Position numbers and translations under genes: made by a program. From positions 186,001-250,000 of the forward strand of contig CAVVGT010000004.1 of assembly GCA_963747775.1 (NCBI GenBank): a stretch of DNA of 64,000 nucleotides, read 5' to 3'. Shown here in pieces: positions 16,992 through 25,620 of this stretch (positions are counted from its first letter, which is position 1; every line of letters begins with the position of its first letter). The stretch comes from JAGVSZ01 sp963747775. GTDB lineage: Bacteria; Pseudomonadota; Gammaproteobacteria; Burkholderiales; SG8-39. The notes under the pieces are model-generated. The model searched no databases and was not told the origin of the DNA. It worked only from the letters and a program-made list of their open reading frames with translations.

Positions 16992-18436
16992 GCGATTTCG
17001 ACCTGGTCGTCCGTGGCGCGCACGTCGCGACCGCGGCCGATGTCTTCGACTGCGACATCGGCGTAAAGAACGGCACGATCGCGGCACTCGCGCGCGGTTT
17101 GCCCAAGGCAGAGCGCGAGATCGACGCCGCCGGCCGCTGGGTGCTGCCCGGCGGTGTCGACGGCCACTGCCACTTGGACCAGCCGATGACCGACGGCTCG
17201 AAGATGGCGGACGACTTTCACACCGGTACGGTGTCAGCGGCCTGCGGCGGCACGACCACCGTGATCCCGTTCGCGTGCCAGCTGAAAGGCCAGTCGTTGC
17301 AGTCCGCGGTCGACGACTACCACCGACGCGCCGAAGGCAAGGCCGTCATCGACTACGCGTTCCACCTCATCGTCTCCGACCCGACCGAGCGGGTGCTGAA
17401 GGAAGAGCTGCCGCGGCTGATCGAGGTCGGCTGCACGTCGTTCAAGATCTACATGACCTACGACGACCTGAAGCTGAACGACCGCCAGATTCTCGAGACG
17501 CTCGCCGTCGCGCGGCGCGAGGGCGCGATGGTCATGATCCACGCCGAGAACGCGGACTGCATCGCGTGGCTCACCGAGCAGCTCCTCGCCGCGGGCCACA
17601 CCGCGCCGAAGTTCCACGCGACCTCGCGCCCGATGCTGGTCGAACGCGAAGCGACGCACCGGGCGATCGCACTCTCCGAGCTCATCGACATCCCGATCCT
17701 GATCGTGCACGTCTCCGGCCGCGAGGCGGTCGAGCAGATCCGCTGGGCCCAGGGCAAGGGGCTGCGGATCTACGGCGAGACCTGCCCGCAGTACCTTTTC
17801 CTCACTGCCGACCATCTCGAGGGCGAGGGCTTCGAAGGCGCGCAGTGCATCTGTAGCCCGCCGCCGCGCGACAAGGCCAACCAGGAGGCGATCTGGAGCG
17901 GGCTTGAAAACGGCGTGTTCCAGGTGTTCTCCTCCGACCATGCGCCGTTTCGCTTCGACGATCCGACCGGAAAATTGATTGCCGGCAAGACGGCGCCGTT
18001 CAGCAAGGTGCCGAACGGGATCCCCGGCGTCGAGACGCGGCTCGCCCTGCTCTTCTCGGAGGGCGTGCTCAAGGGCCGCATCGACGTCAATCGGTTCGTC
18101 GCCCTCACCGCCACGAACCCGGCCAAGATCTACGGCCTGCATCCGCGCAAGGGTACGATCGCGGTCGGTGCCGACGCGGACCTGGTGATCTGGGACGACA
18201 AGGCGCACCTCACGCTCGACAACGCGATGCTCCACCACAACGTCGATTACACGCCCTACGCGGGGATCGAGCTCGCCGCGTGGCCGGCGATCACCATCTC
18301 GCGCGGCGAGGTTGTCTGGAATCGCCCCGGCGTGAGCGCCGCAAAGGGGCGCGGCCGGTTCCTGCGCTGCGAGCGGCCCGCGGCGGCGAAGCCGCGCCGC
18401 GGCACCGCCGCCGCGCTCCCGTGGCTGCGCAGCTGA
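16988..18436 (+). CDS. Dihydropyrimidinase / D-hydantoinase
   Basis: Cyclic amidohydrolase of 482 residues opening hydantoin or dihydropyrimidine rings. Metal ligands are visible: GHCHLDQP (His60, His62), the carboxylated Lys in SFKIYMTY (about Lys153), MIHAEN (about His185), IVHVSG (about His241) and the Asp in SSDHAPF. Spacing and length match the dihydropyrimidinase/hydantoinase group rather than allantoinase AllB, though allantoin-like substrates remain possible. Translationally coupled to the upstream deaminase (ATGA) and followed 12 bases later by a racemase-like gene. The last 30 residues are Arg/Ala-rich and unlike the family core. Confidence 0.9.
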   Translation: MSDFDLVVRGAHVATAADVFDCDIGVKNGTIAALARGLPKAEREIDAAGRWVLPGGVDGHCHLDQPMTDGSKMADDFHTGTVSAACGGTTTVIPFACQLKGQSLQSAVDDYHRRAEGKAVIDYAFHLIVSDPTERVLKEELPRLIEVGCTSFKIYMTYDDLKLNDRQILETLAVARREGAMVMIHAENADCIAWLTEQLLAAGHTAPKFHATSRPMLVEREATHRAIALSELIDIPILIVHVSGREAVEQIRWAQGKGLRIYGETCPQYLFLTADHLEGEGFEGAQCICSPPPRDKANQEAIWSGLENGVFQVFSSDHAPFRFDDPTGKLIAGKTAPFSKVPNGIPGVETRLALLFSEGVLKGRIDVNRFVALTATNPAKIYGLHPRKGTIAVGADADLVIWDDKAHLTLDNAMLHHNVDYTPYAGIELAAWPAITISRGEVVWNRPGVSAAKGRGRFLRCERPAAAKPRRGTAAALPWLRS

Positions 18437-18448
18437 GCGGACATCGCC

Positions 18449-19201
18449 ATGCGCCTGCTGGTCATCAACCCCAACATCTCTGCGAGCGTCTCCGAGCTGA
18501 TCGGCAACGAGGCCCGCCGCGCCGCATCGCCGGGGACCGAGATCACGATGCTCACGGCGCCGTTCGGCGTCGCGTACATCGAGACGCGGTTCGAAGCGCT
18601 GATCGGCGCGTACGCCGCCGCCACGCTCGTCGCCGAGCACGCGCGCGGCCATGACGCCGTGATCATCGCGGCGTTCGGCGATCCGGGCGTGCCGGGAATC
18701 CGCGAAGTGCTCGACGTCCCGGTCGTCGGCATGACCGAGGCGGCGCTCGCGAGCGCCTGCCTGCTCGGCAACCGGTTCTCGATCGTCGCCATCTCGCGGC
18801 GAATAACTGCGTGGTACCGCGAAAGCGTGGAACACAACGGCCTCATCGGCCGTCTCGCGAGCATCCGCTCGCTCGACCGGCCGCTCCGCGACATCGGCGC
18901 CGTGCAGTCCGATCATGCCGCGCGGCTGCGGGAGCTGTGCACCGCGGTGGTCGAGGAGGACGGCGCCGACGCGATCATTCTCGGCGGCGCGCCGCTCGCG
19001 GGACTCGCGCGCAGCATCGCGGGCGAGCTCCCCGTCCCGGTGGTCGACGGCGTGTCGAGCGCCGTGAAGCATGCGGAGACGCTCGTAAATCTGAAGCCGG
19101 GGACGGCCCGGACCGGGAGCTTCGCACCCCCGCCGGAGAAGGCGAATGCCGGGCTCCCGGATTCGTTGCGCGAGCTGCTGCGGCGTCGCGCGGCCGAGTA
19201 A
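18449..19201 (+). CDS. Hydantoin/allantoin racemase-like protein lacking both catalytic Cys
   Basis: Asp/Glu racemase fold of 250 residues beginning MRLLVINPNIS, typical of hydantoin and allantoin racemases. The two cysteines expected for two-base racemisation are replaced: AAFGDPG has Ala75 where ACFGDPG is expected, and LGGAPLAGL has Gly180 where LGCAG is expected. The paralogue at 4.7-5.4 kb shows substitutions at the same two positions. Placed directly after a hydantoinase it would be called a racemase by context, but the missing residues argue for another activity. Confidence is high for the fold and low for function. Confidence 0.82.
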   Translation: MRLLVINPNISASVSELIGNEARRAASPGTEITMLTAPFGVAYIETRFEALIGAYAAATLVAEHARGHDAVIIAAFGDPGVPGIREVLDVPVVGMTEAALASACLLGNRFSIVAISRRITAWYRESVEHNGLIGRLASIRSLDRPLRDIGAVQSDHAARLRELCTAVVEEDGADAIILGGAPLAGLARSIAGELPVPVVDGVSSAVKHAETLVNLKPGTARTGSFAPPPEKANAGLPDSLRELLRRRAAE

Positions 19202-19204
19202 CGG

Positions 19205-19271
19205 GGCACGAAGACCAGTGGGCATGACAACCAGCGGGGCATGACACCTGGCACGGCATGACGACCGACGC
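19205..19271 (+). repeat. Four imperfect 17-bp tandem repeats across a gene start
   Basis: The unit GGCATGACxACC plus five variable bases recurs with a 17-base period (starts 19221, 19238, 19255), preceded by a diverged copy at 19205. Each full copy carries ATGAC, so candidate starts occur in all three frames because 17 is not a multiple of 3. Only the last ATG (19258) opens the long downstream frame. Confidence 0.6.
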
Positions 19272-21078
19272 GGCCCCCGCCACCACCGCGCGCTACGACG
19301 CCTGGCACCCCGGCCTCCAATCGGATGTGCCGTGGGCGCTGCTGCCGTTCGCCACGATATTTCGCCCGGAGAACGTCCTCACCGGGCTCGATCACGTCCA
19401 CGAGCTCGCCGACGTCGCGGGGCTCGACGTCGACGACCTGGTCGTCTTTCGTCCGGAGCGCCTCGTCGTCCACGAGCTGCTGATCCGCGTAACGGCCGAC
19501 TTCTCCGTGCCCGACGGCCCCCGGCAGGAGGACCTCGGTATCGAGTTCCGTCGGATGGTCCACACGATCCTGACCCGGCACATCCAGCCGCACATGCCCG
19601 AGATCGTCGCCGCATACGGTGCGCTCCGCCGCGCGCTCGAGACGCAGATCGACGCCGAGCTGTCGCGTGCGCTCGCCGCGCTGGCGAGCGGCGGCGCGGT
19701 CATCGCGGCCCGGTCCGGCACAGGCGGCATCCGCGGATTCTTCCGGCGCGGACCCAAGACGACCACGCCGCGCCGCGTCGAGGACGACTGGAGTCGCGAG
19801 GAGCGGATCGTGCGGGAGTGGTCTGCGCAGGCGCAATCGGGCGACGATCCGCTGCGCCGCGCCGCCTGCCGCGCGCTCGCCCGCATCGCCTCGGCGGTGC
19901 GCGCGCGCCACGGCCGGATGTGGGGCGACCAGTCGCTGCTCGCGCCGATCGCCGTCGGCCTCGCGTGTAACGACCACGGCGCCGAAGCGATCGGCGCCCT
20001 CATCGAGCCGTTCGTTAAAGCGGCGGCGCAAGCCGAGGGCTATCGCCTGCTGCCTGCGCAGGCGCGACCGGTGGTGATGAACACGAAGGGCGCGTCGGCT
20101 TCGGGCAAGAGCACGATGCGGCCGCTGCAGCGCCGCCTCGCGTCCGAGCTCGGCGTCGAATGGAGCGATTTCGCCGTCGTCAGCCCGGACATCTGGCGCA
20201 AGTACCTGCTCGACTACGGCAGCCTCGGCGACGCGTACAAGTACGCCGGGGCGTTCACCGCGCACGAGCTCGCGATCGTCGATCAGAAGCTCGACCGCTA
20301 CATGGCGCGCAAGGCCGAGCGCGGCGGGATGCCCCATCTCCTGATCGACCGCTTCCGCTTCGACAGCTTCGCACCCGACTCGGAGCACGCGGGCAGCAAT
20401 CTCCTCACGCGCTTCGGGCGCGAGGTGTACATGTTCTTCATGATCACGCCACCGCACGAGACGGTCGAGCGGGCGTGGCGGCGCGGCCTGGAAGTCGGCC
20501 GCTACAAGGCGGTCGACGACACGCTCGCCCACAACGTCGAGGCCTATGCGGGCATGCCCGATCTGTTCTTCACCTGGGCGCTCCGCTCCGGGATGTCGGT
20601 GCACTACGAGTTTCTCGACAACAGCGTGCCGCCCGGCGAGCACCCGCGCACCGTCGCGTTCGGCCGCGGCGGCGAGCTGAACGTGCTCGACGTGAAGTGC
20701 CTGCTGGACGTCGACCGGTATCGCAAGATCGACGTCGATGCGTTGCGGCCCGCGGAGGTCTATCCGGGCGGCGCCGCCATGGCGCCGGAGAACAACACGC
20801 ACTTCCTCGCCGAATGCGTCCGCAGGCTCCCGGCGGTGAACTTCGCCGACCGCGACACGGGCCGCATCTACGCGCGCACGGAGTCAGGACGGCTCGCATG
20901 GTGCGATCCCGGCGCACTCGAGCGTGCGGTCGCGGACCCGGGGACGCGCGCCGCGATTCTCGCCGTCGCACCGAACGCACTGGGCGCCGACGGCGCAATA
21001 AGTTCGGGCGCGACACTGCAGGCGGCCGATTTTCACACCTTGGGACGATGGGGCGGGACGAGTGCGACAGTCGGTTAG
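19258..21078 (+). CDS. P-loop NTPase/kinase-like protein of unknown function
   Basis: 606-residue soluble protein that I do not recognise as a named family. Residues 278-286 form a Walker A loop (GASASGKST) preceded by a hydrophobic strand (PVVMN). Downstream Asp-containing segments (VVSPDIWRK near 305, LIDRFRFDSF near 363) resemble the lid and substrate side of small-molecule or zeta-type kinases. The N-terminal ~270 residues have no clear motif; a positively charged linker sits near 155-175. No transmembrane segment or signal peptide. It overlaps the next gene by 17 bases, so it belongs to the catabolic operon. A phosphotransferase acting on a pathway intermediate is possible, but this is inference only. 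Confidence 0.85.
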   Translation: MTTDAAPATTARYDAWHPGLQSDVPWALLPFATIFRPENVLTGLDHVHELADVAGLDVDDLVVFRPERLVVHELLIRVTADFSVPDGPRQEDLGIEFRRMVHTILTRHIQPHMPEIVAAYGALRRALETQIDAELSRALAALASGGAVIAARSGTGGIRGFFRRGPKTTTPRRVEDDWSREERIVREWSAQAQSGDDPLRRAACRALARIASAVRARHGRMWGDQSLLAPIAVGLACNDHGAEAIGALIEPFVKAAAQAEGYRLLPAQARPVVMNTKGASASGKSTMRPLQRRLASELGVEWSDFAVVSPDIWRKYLLDYGSLGDAYKYAGAFTAHELAIVDQKLDRYMARKAERGGMPHLLIDRFRFDSFAPDSEHAGSNLLTRFGREVYMFFMITPPHETVERAWRRGLEVGRYKAVDDTLAHNVEAYAGMPDLFFTWALRSGMSVHYEFLDNSVPPGEHPRTVAFGRGGELNVLDVKCLLDVDRYRKIDVDALRPAEVYPGGAAMAPENNTHFLAECVRRLPAVNFADRDTGRIYARTESGRLAWCDPGALERAVADPGTRAAILAVAPNALGADGAISSGATLQAADFHTLGRWGGTSATVG

Positions 21079-21946
21079 CGCACCTCGCTGGGCGATCGTC
21101 GTGCACGGCGGTTGCGGCCGGTGGGAGTCGAAGGACACCGCGAGAGCGCTTGCCGGCGTGCGCGCCGCGACGTTGGCCGCGCGTCGCGTGCTGGCCGCCG
21201 GTGGCCGAGCGCTCGATGCGGTCTGCGCGGCGGTGGTGGTGCTCGAGGACGACCCGCTGTTCAACGCCGGCACCGGCTGCGTGCTGAACCGCGAAGGTGC
21301 GGCGGAGATGGACGCCGCGGTGATGACCGGCGAGAACCTGCGCTGCGGAGGCGTCGCCGCGATCACGCGCGTGCAGCATCCGGTCCTCGTTGCGCGCCGG
21401 GTGATGGACGAGACGCCGCACGTGCTCCTGGCCGGCGCCGGTGCGACCGCGTTCGCGCGCGCGCACGGTTTCGCCGACTACGATCCGGTAACGCGCGCAA
21501 GCCAGCGGCGCTTCCGACTGCGCGCAGCCATCGCCTCCCCCGGCACGGTCGGCGCGGTGGCGCTCGACGCCTGGGGCGAGCTCGCCGCGGCGACGTCGAC
21601 CGGCGGCGTCTCGCTCAAGCTCCCCGGCCGCGTCGGCGACACGCCGATTCCCGGCGCGGGAAACTACGCCACGTCGCACGCGGCCGCATCGGCCACCGGT
21701 ACGGGCGAGCTGATGATGCGCACGCTCGCGACGAAATCGGCGTGCGATCTGGTCGCCGCGGGGCGCACCGCGCAGCGCGCCGCCTCAGCGGCGATCGGGG
21801 CGCTGCCGGCCCAGGCCGGAGAAAGCGGCGGAATGATCGCGCTCGACGCGCGCGGACGGGTGGGGATTGCCATGCGCAGCGGCCTGATGCCGCACGCCTG
21901 GTGCTCCGACCGCGTGACGCGAATTGCCGCGCGCGTGCGCGGCTGA
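21062..21946 (+). CDS. Isoaspartyl peptidase/L-asparaginase, Ntn hydrolase family
   Basis: Type-III asparaginase/isoaspartyl peptidase of 294 residues, an N-terminal-nucleophile hydrolase that self-cleaves before a Thr. The VVHGGCG start, NAGTGCVLN and the cleavage site SPGTVGAVALD (nucleophile Thr162) are all present, as is IPGAGNYAT near the oxyanion region. The GTG start gives a 17-base overlap with the P-loop gene. Its 3' end is five bases from the convergent PanE-like gene. In this operon it may release ammonia or amino acids from a carbamoyl- or aspartyl-type intermediate (inference). Confidence 0.88.
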   Translation: MRQSVSAPRWAIVVHGGCGRWESKDTARALAGVRAATLAARRVLAAGGRALDAVCAAVVVLEDDPLFNAGTGCVLNREGAAEMDAAVMTGENLRCGGVAAITRVQHPVLVARRVMDETPHVLLAGAGATAFARAHGFADYDPVTRASQRRFRLRAAIASPGTVGAVALDAWGELAAATSTGGVSLKLPGRVGDTPIPGAGNYATSHAAASATGTGELMMRTLATKSACDLVAAGRTAQRAASAAIGALPAQAGESGGMIALDARGRVGIAMRSGLMPHAWCSDRVTRIAARVRG

Positions 21947-21951
21947 CGCGG

Positions 21952-23022
21952 TCAGGCGGCCTTCCGGCGGTTCCGGTCGAGCCAGCCGTCGACGAGCGCG
22001 ACGATCTGGTCGACCGCGGCGGACCGCTGGCCCTTCTGTGCCGCGATGGTCTGCACCAGGCGGTCCACGCGCTCGATGTTGGTCGCCCCCGCGGCCAGCG
22101 CCCGCGCCGCCGACGAGGGGCTTTCCAGCGACTGCGCCGCGCTCGCGTACTTGTCGAACGGCACGAGGTCCTTCGGGTCGGCACCGAGGGACACGCACAG
22201 CGCGAACACCCAGTCGTAGATCGCGCGCGAGGCCGCGAGGTCGGAATGCACCGCCTCTTTCGCCGAGCGGATGCCGTCCTGCTGCACGCAGCGATAGTTC
22301 CCGGCGATCAACATGCTCCACTTTGCGAGCGGCACGAAGATGGAGTCGTGCACCTTGAGCTTGACCGGCAGCTCGATCTTCTCGCCCGCGGCGTCGAACC
22401 GCAGCGCCTCGATGTCCGACTGGAGCTGCCGCAGCATGGCGGTGTGCGCGTCCGAGCCGAATCGTGCCGCCTTGAAATTGGTCGGCAGCCGCACCTGCAG
22501 CACGTTGACCTTCTCCTCGGGCGGGCGGAACGCCTGCGGATCGGGACTGCAGAGCGTCATCAGCGCCGGATCGAAGGCGTCCCACACCGTCGGATCGGTG
22601 TAGCAGTCCCGGCACCCATCGGCGTTCACTCCCGGAATGCGCTTGAGGTAGGCGAGCGGCGGCATGTTCATAATCGACATGCAGGGCACACGCGCCCGCG
22701 CCAGCCGCGCCATGAGCTCGCGCACGCCGGGCGAGCGGTACTGCGGCTCCTGCATCGCCAGCCCGACGAGGTCGAAGCCGGCCGGATCGACGTCCCCGGC
22801 ACCGCCGGCCGACATCGCGCCCGGCAGCGTGCGCGAATCGATCTCCACGAGGCCCGCGCGCCCCTTGACGGGCATGCGTACGCGGAACCCCTCCTTATTC
22901 ATCAGCTCGGCCTCGGCGGGCAGGCACACGAGTCGCACGGTGTGGCCCGCCATGAGGAGCTTGCTCGCGAGCAGCGAGCCGTACGAAGCACCCAACAGCA
23001 GAATCTTGCGGGCAGCGGGCAT
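21952..23022 (-). CDS. Ketopantoate reductase (PanE/ApbA)-like dehydrogenase
   Basis: NADP-dependent 2-hydroxyacid-type reductase of 356 residues, longer than typical PanE (about 300). The N-terminal Rossmann loop reads LLGASYGSLLASKL (about residues 8-21). The C-terminal helical domain contains KLKVHDSIFVPLAKW, with the catalytic-type Lys region. ATG 23022 is preceded by GAAGGAGA. It is the last gene of the leftward allantoin operon, which makes reduction of a 2-oxo acid derived from ureide breakdown (for example a glyoxylate- or tartronate-like compound) more likely than pantothenate synthesis. Longer upstream reading is a shadow of the next gene. Confidence 0.8.
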   Translation of the reverse strand: MPAARKILLLGASYGSLLASKLLMAGHTVRLVCLPAEAELMNKEGFRVRMPVKGRAGLVEIDSRTLPGAMSAGGAGDVDPAGFDLVGLAMQEPQYRSPGVRELMARLARARVPCMSIMNMPPLAYLKRIPGVNADGCRDCYTDPTVWDAFDPALMTLCSPDPQAFRPPEEKVNVLQVRLPTNFKAARFGSDAHTAMLRQLQSDIEALRFDAAGEKIELPVKLKVHDSIFVPLAKWSMLIAGNYRCVQQDGIRSAKEAVHSDLAASRAIYDWVFALCVSLGADPKDLVPFDKYASAAQSLESPSSAARALAAGATNIERVDRLVQTIAAQKGQRSAAVDQIVALVDGWLDRNRRKAA

Positions 23023-23132
23023 GGGGCGGCGTCTCCTTCGGGCGGGGTGCGATGCGGCCACCATAGGCGTGCGTCCGCCTCGTGTCACGCCGCGAAGCAA
23101 AATTCCGGATAGTGGAAGAACGTCCAGAGGCG

Positions 23133-24221
23133 TCAGACGCGCAGCGGCTCGAGCGCCTTGAAGTCGAGCGCGACACCGTGGCCCGGCCGCTCGGGCGCGA
23201 TCGCGCAGCCCTCGACGATGCGCGTCGACTCCGCCATGTAGCGGTCGAGCCCGAAGCCGTGGACCTCGAGGTAGGAGCGGTTCGGCACCGCCGCGAGGAG
23301 CTGCACGGTCAAGTCGTGCACGCCGTGCGAGGTGACCGGCAGATTGAAGGCCTCGGCAAGATGCGCGACTTTCATGAAGACGGTGACGCCGCCGCAGTTC
23401 GAGACGTCGGGCTCGGGAAACGTGACCCCGCCCGCCTCGATCATCTGCCGGAACTCCCACAGCGTCCGCATGTTCTCGCCGGTGGCGATCGGCACGCCGC
23501 CCTCGCGCACGATGCGCGCGTGACCGGCGACGTCATCCGGGATCGTGGGCTCCTCGAGCCAGACCAGCTCGAATTCGCGGATCCGCCGCGCAGCGCGGAT
23601 CGCGTGGTCGACCGACCAGCGCATGTTCGCGTCGGCCATCAGCGGGAAATCGTCGCCGAGGTGCCGGCGCATCGCGTGGACGCGCTCGACGTCCTCGGAG
23701 AGCTTGTCGCGACCGACCTTCATCTTGATCGCCCGGAAGCCCTGCGCCTGGAAGTCGTCCGCCTGCCTGAGCAGCCGGTCGATCGGGTACTGGAGGTCGA
23801 TGCCGCCCGCGTAGCACGGCACGCGAGGATCGAAGCCGCCGAGCAACCGCCATAGCGGCTGGCCGCGGCGCTTCGCGGCGAGGTCCCAGAGCGCGATGTC
23901 GATCGCGGAGATCGCGAGCACCACCGGCCCGCCGCGGCCGCCGTAGTGCAGCGCCCACCACATCTTCTGCCACAGCGGCTCGATGCGATCGGCCTCGGCG
24001 CCGACGAGGAGCGGGCGCAGGTAACGCTCGATGAGGACGTGAATCGCCGCGCCGTTGGTGCCGACGGTGTACGTGTAGCCGAGGCCCTCCGCGCCGTCCG
24101 AGTCGCGCACCCGCGCGGTCACGAGCTCGAAGTGCGTCATCTCGCCGTGCGTGCTGTCGGACAGCACGACCGGCAGCGGGACGCGATAGCAGCCGCTCTC
24201 GACCGACGCGATCGTCGGCAT
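23133..24221 (-). CDS. Mandelate racemase/muconate-lactonizing enzyme family protein
   Basis: Enolase-superfamily enzyme of 362 residues. Catalytic and metal residues are in place: KMK (Lys166, Lys168), Asp197 in MADANMRW, Glu223/224 in WLEEP, Glu249 in ATGENM, and the Asp272/His299 region (PDVSNCGG, TSHGVHD). The KxK plus His pattern places it in the mandelate-racemase subgroup, which abstracts the alpha proton of a carboxylate. It is eight bases downstream of the aminotransferase gene. A sugar-acid dehydratase is a possible alternative, but its position inside a purine operon suggests a ureide- or hydroxyacid-type substrate. Confidence 0.88.
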   Translation of the reverse strand: MPTIASVESGCYRVPLPVVLSDSTHGEMTHFELVTARVRDSDGAEGLGYTYTVGTNGAAIHVLIERYLRPLLVGAEADRIEPLWQKMWWALHYGGRGGPVVLAISAIDIALWDLAAKRRGQPLWRLLGGFDPRVPCYAGGIDLQYPIDRLLRQADDFQAQGFRAIKMKVGRDKLSEDVERVHAMRRHLGDDFPLMADANMRWSVDHAIRAARRIREFELVWLEEPTIPDDVAGHARIVREGGVPIATGENMRTLWEFRQMIEAGGVTFPEPDVSNCGGVTVFMKVAHLAEAFNLPVTSHGVHDLTVQLLAAVPNRSYLEVHGFGLDRYMAESTRIVEGCAIAPERPGHGVALDFKALEPLRV

Positions 24222-24229
24222 GGCCGCGC

Positions 24230-25504
24230 TCAGGCGCCGGCGGCGCGGTAGACCGCGAGCGCGGCGTCGATGCCGGCGCCGCGCGGCAACTTGTGGCCCT
24301 CCGCCGCGAGCACCGTCTCGAGCCCCGCGAGCGTGGTGAGCACGCAGTCCTTGCGGGCGTTGTAGCCCATCGCGCCGATGCGCCAGATCCGGCCGTGCAA
24401 CGGGCCGAACGAGGTGCCGATCTCGATGTTGAAGTCGTTGAGCAGCGCGTTGCGAGCGCGGTCTCCGTTCACGCCCGCCGGGATGTGGATGCCGGTGACG
24501 TTCGGCATCTTGTGCGCCTTGTCGCCGAACACCTGCAGCCCCATCGCCTCGGCGCCCGCGACCATCGCCTGGCTCGCGAGGGCGTGACGGCGGAACACGT
24601 TCGCGTGGCCTTCCTTGACGAAGATACGGGCGCATTCCCGTGCGCCGTAGAGCATCGTGGTCGCCTCGGTGTGATGGTTGAGGGCAAGATCGCTCCAGTA
24701 GTCCATCAGCATCGCGAGGTCGAAGTAGTTCGAGCCGATCATGCGCCCCGCGCCGGGCGCGTAGTCCTTCGGCCGCAGACCCTCCTCGATGTGACGGCGA
24801 CGGTAGATCGCTTCGGCCATGCGCTCGCTCAAGGTGATCGGCGCCGAGCCCGACGGGCCGCCGAGGCACTTCTGCAGGCCGCCCGTGACGCAGTCGATCT
24901 CCCAAGCGTCCGCGGCGAGCGGCATGCCGCCGAGGGTCGCCGTTGCGTCCACCTGGAGCATGGCCCCGTGGCGGTGGCAGATCTTGCCGATCTCCTCGAG
25001 CGGCTGCGCCATTGTGGTCGAGGTGTCGCCCTGGCAGGTGGCGACGAGCTTCGGCCGGAACGCCTTCACCGCCTCCTCGACCTGCTCGGGCGAGAATATG
25101 GTGCCCCAGTCCACCTCCACGACGCGCAGGTCGGCGCCGACGCGGCGCGCGATCTCCGCCTTGAGCTGGCCGAATCGGCCGAACGCGAGCACCAGCACGC
25201 GGTCGCCGGGCTCGACCGCCGAGACCATCGCGCACTCGATCGCCGCACGCGCGGTGCCGTCGATCAGGAAGGTCCAGCGGTTGCGCGTCTCCAGCACCCG
25301 GCGGTACAGCTCCATCGTCTCCTTCATGTAGACGCGGAACTGCGGGTCGAACTGGCCGAGGAGCTGGGCCGACATCGCGCGCAGCACGCGCGGGTCGGCG
25401 TTGATCGGCCCCGGCCCCATCAGCAGGCGCGGCGCGGGATCGAGGTCGTCGAAGATGCTCGCGTCGTCGGCGAGCGCGGCGAGCTTGGGCAGGTCGGCTT
25501 TCAT
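24230..25504 (-). CDS. Ureidoglycine-glyoxylate / alanine-glyoxylate aminotransferase (PucG-like)
   Basis: Class-V PLP aminotransferase of 424 residues. The PLP Lys lies in GGLQKCLGGPSG (Lys212), with LLMGPGPINADPRVL at the N-terminus and FLIDGTARAAIE in the cofactor loop. Bacterial members next to allC and puuE are (S)-ureidoglycine:glyoxylate aminotransferases, which move the amino group onto glyoxylate to give oxalurate and glycine; Asn in GSNYFDL fits that subgroup, though I cannot confirm specificity. Serine- or alanine-glyoxylate aminotransferase is the alternative. It is separated from puuE by a 116-bp gap that holds a strong hairpin. Confidence 0.87.
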   Translation of the reverse strand: MKADLPKLAALADDASIFDDLDPAPRLLMGPGPINADPRVLRAMSAQLLGQFDPQFRVYMKETMELYRRVLETRNRWTFLIDGTARAAIECAMVSAVEPGDRVLVLAFGRFGQLKAEIARRVGADLRVVEVDWGTIFSPEQVEEAVKAFRPKLVATCQGDTSTTMAQPLEEIGKICHRHGAMLQVDATATLGGMPLAADAWEIDCVTGGLQKCLGGPSGSAPITLSERMAEAIYRRRHIEEGLRPKDYAPGAGRMIGSNYFDLAMLMDYWSDLALNHHTEATTMLYGARECARIFVKEGHANVFRRHALASQAMVAGAEAMGLQVFGDKAHKMPNVTGIHIPAGVNGDRARNALLNDFNIEIGTSFGPLHGRIWRIGAMGYNARKDCVLTTLAGLETVLAAEGHKLPRGAGIDAALAVYRAAGA

Positions 25505-25522
25505 GTGGGCATGTCACCCTCT

Positions 25523-25550
25523 GAGCCGGTCCGGTCTTGCGGACCGGCTC
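25523..25550. terminator. Strong hairpin between puuE and the aminotransferase gene
   Basis: An 11-bp perfect stem GAGCCGGTCCG (25523-25533) / CGGACCGGCTC (25540-25550) with loop GTCTTG. A second 7-bp stem (AAGGGGG/CCCCCTT) follows near 25569-25588. Neither has a T-run on the minus strand, so this is either a rho-dependent or leaky stop after puuE or an mRNA-processing element upstream of the aminotransferase start at 25504. Confidence 0.45.
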
Positions 25551-25620
25551 TCTGATCTTGGGGGTGAAGGGGGGTGTGGCCCCCTTCTAGAGTTTCCCGC
25601 AATGCTATCAGCGCCGGCGG

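Noticed and set aside
17234..19225. A 663-codon antisense frame over the hydantoinase and racemase-like genes
   Set aside because: Composition typical of a shadow frame (Arg, Asp, His, Gly repeats); the plus-strand genes have complete catalytic motifs.
19205..19271. CRISPR-like array
   Set aside because: Only about four imperfect 17-base units with no spacers; a simple tandem repeat.
19258..21078. Zeta-toxin of a toxin-antitoxin pair
   Set aside because: Walker A fits, but the protein is far too long, and there is no small antitoxin gene beside it.
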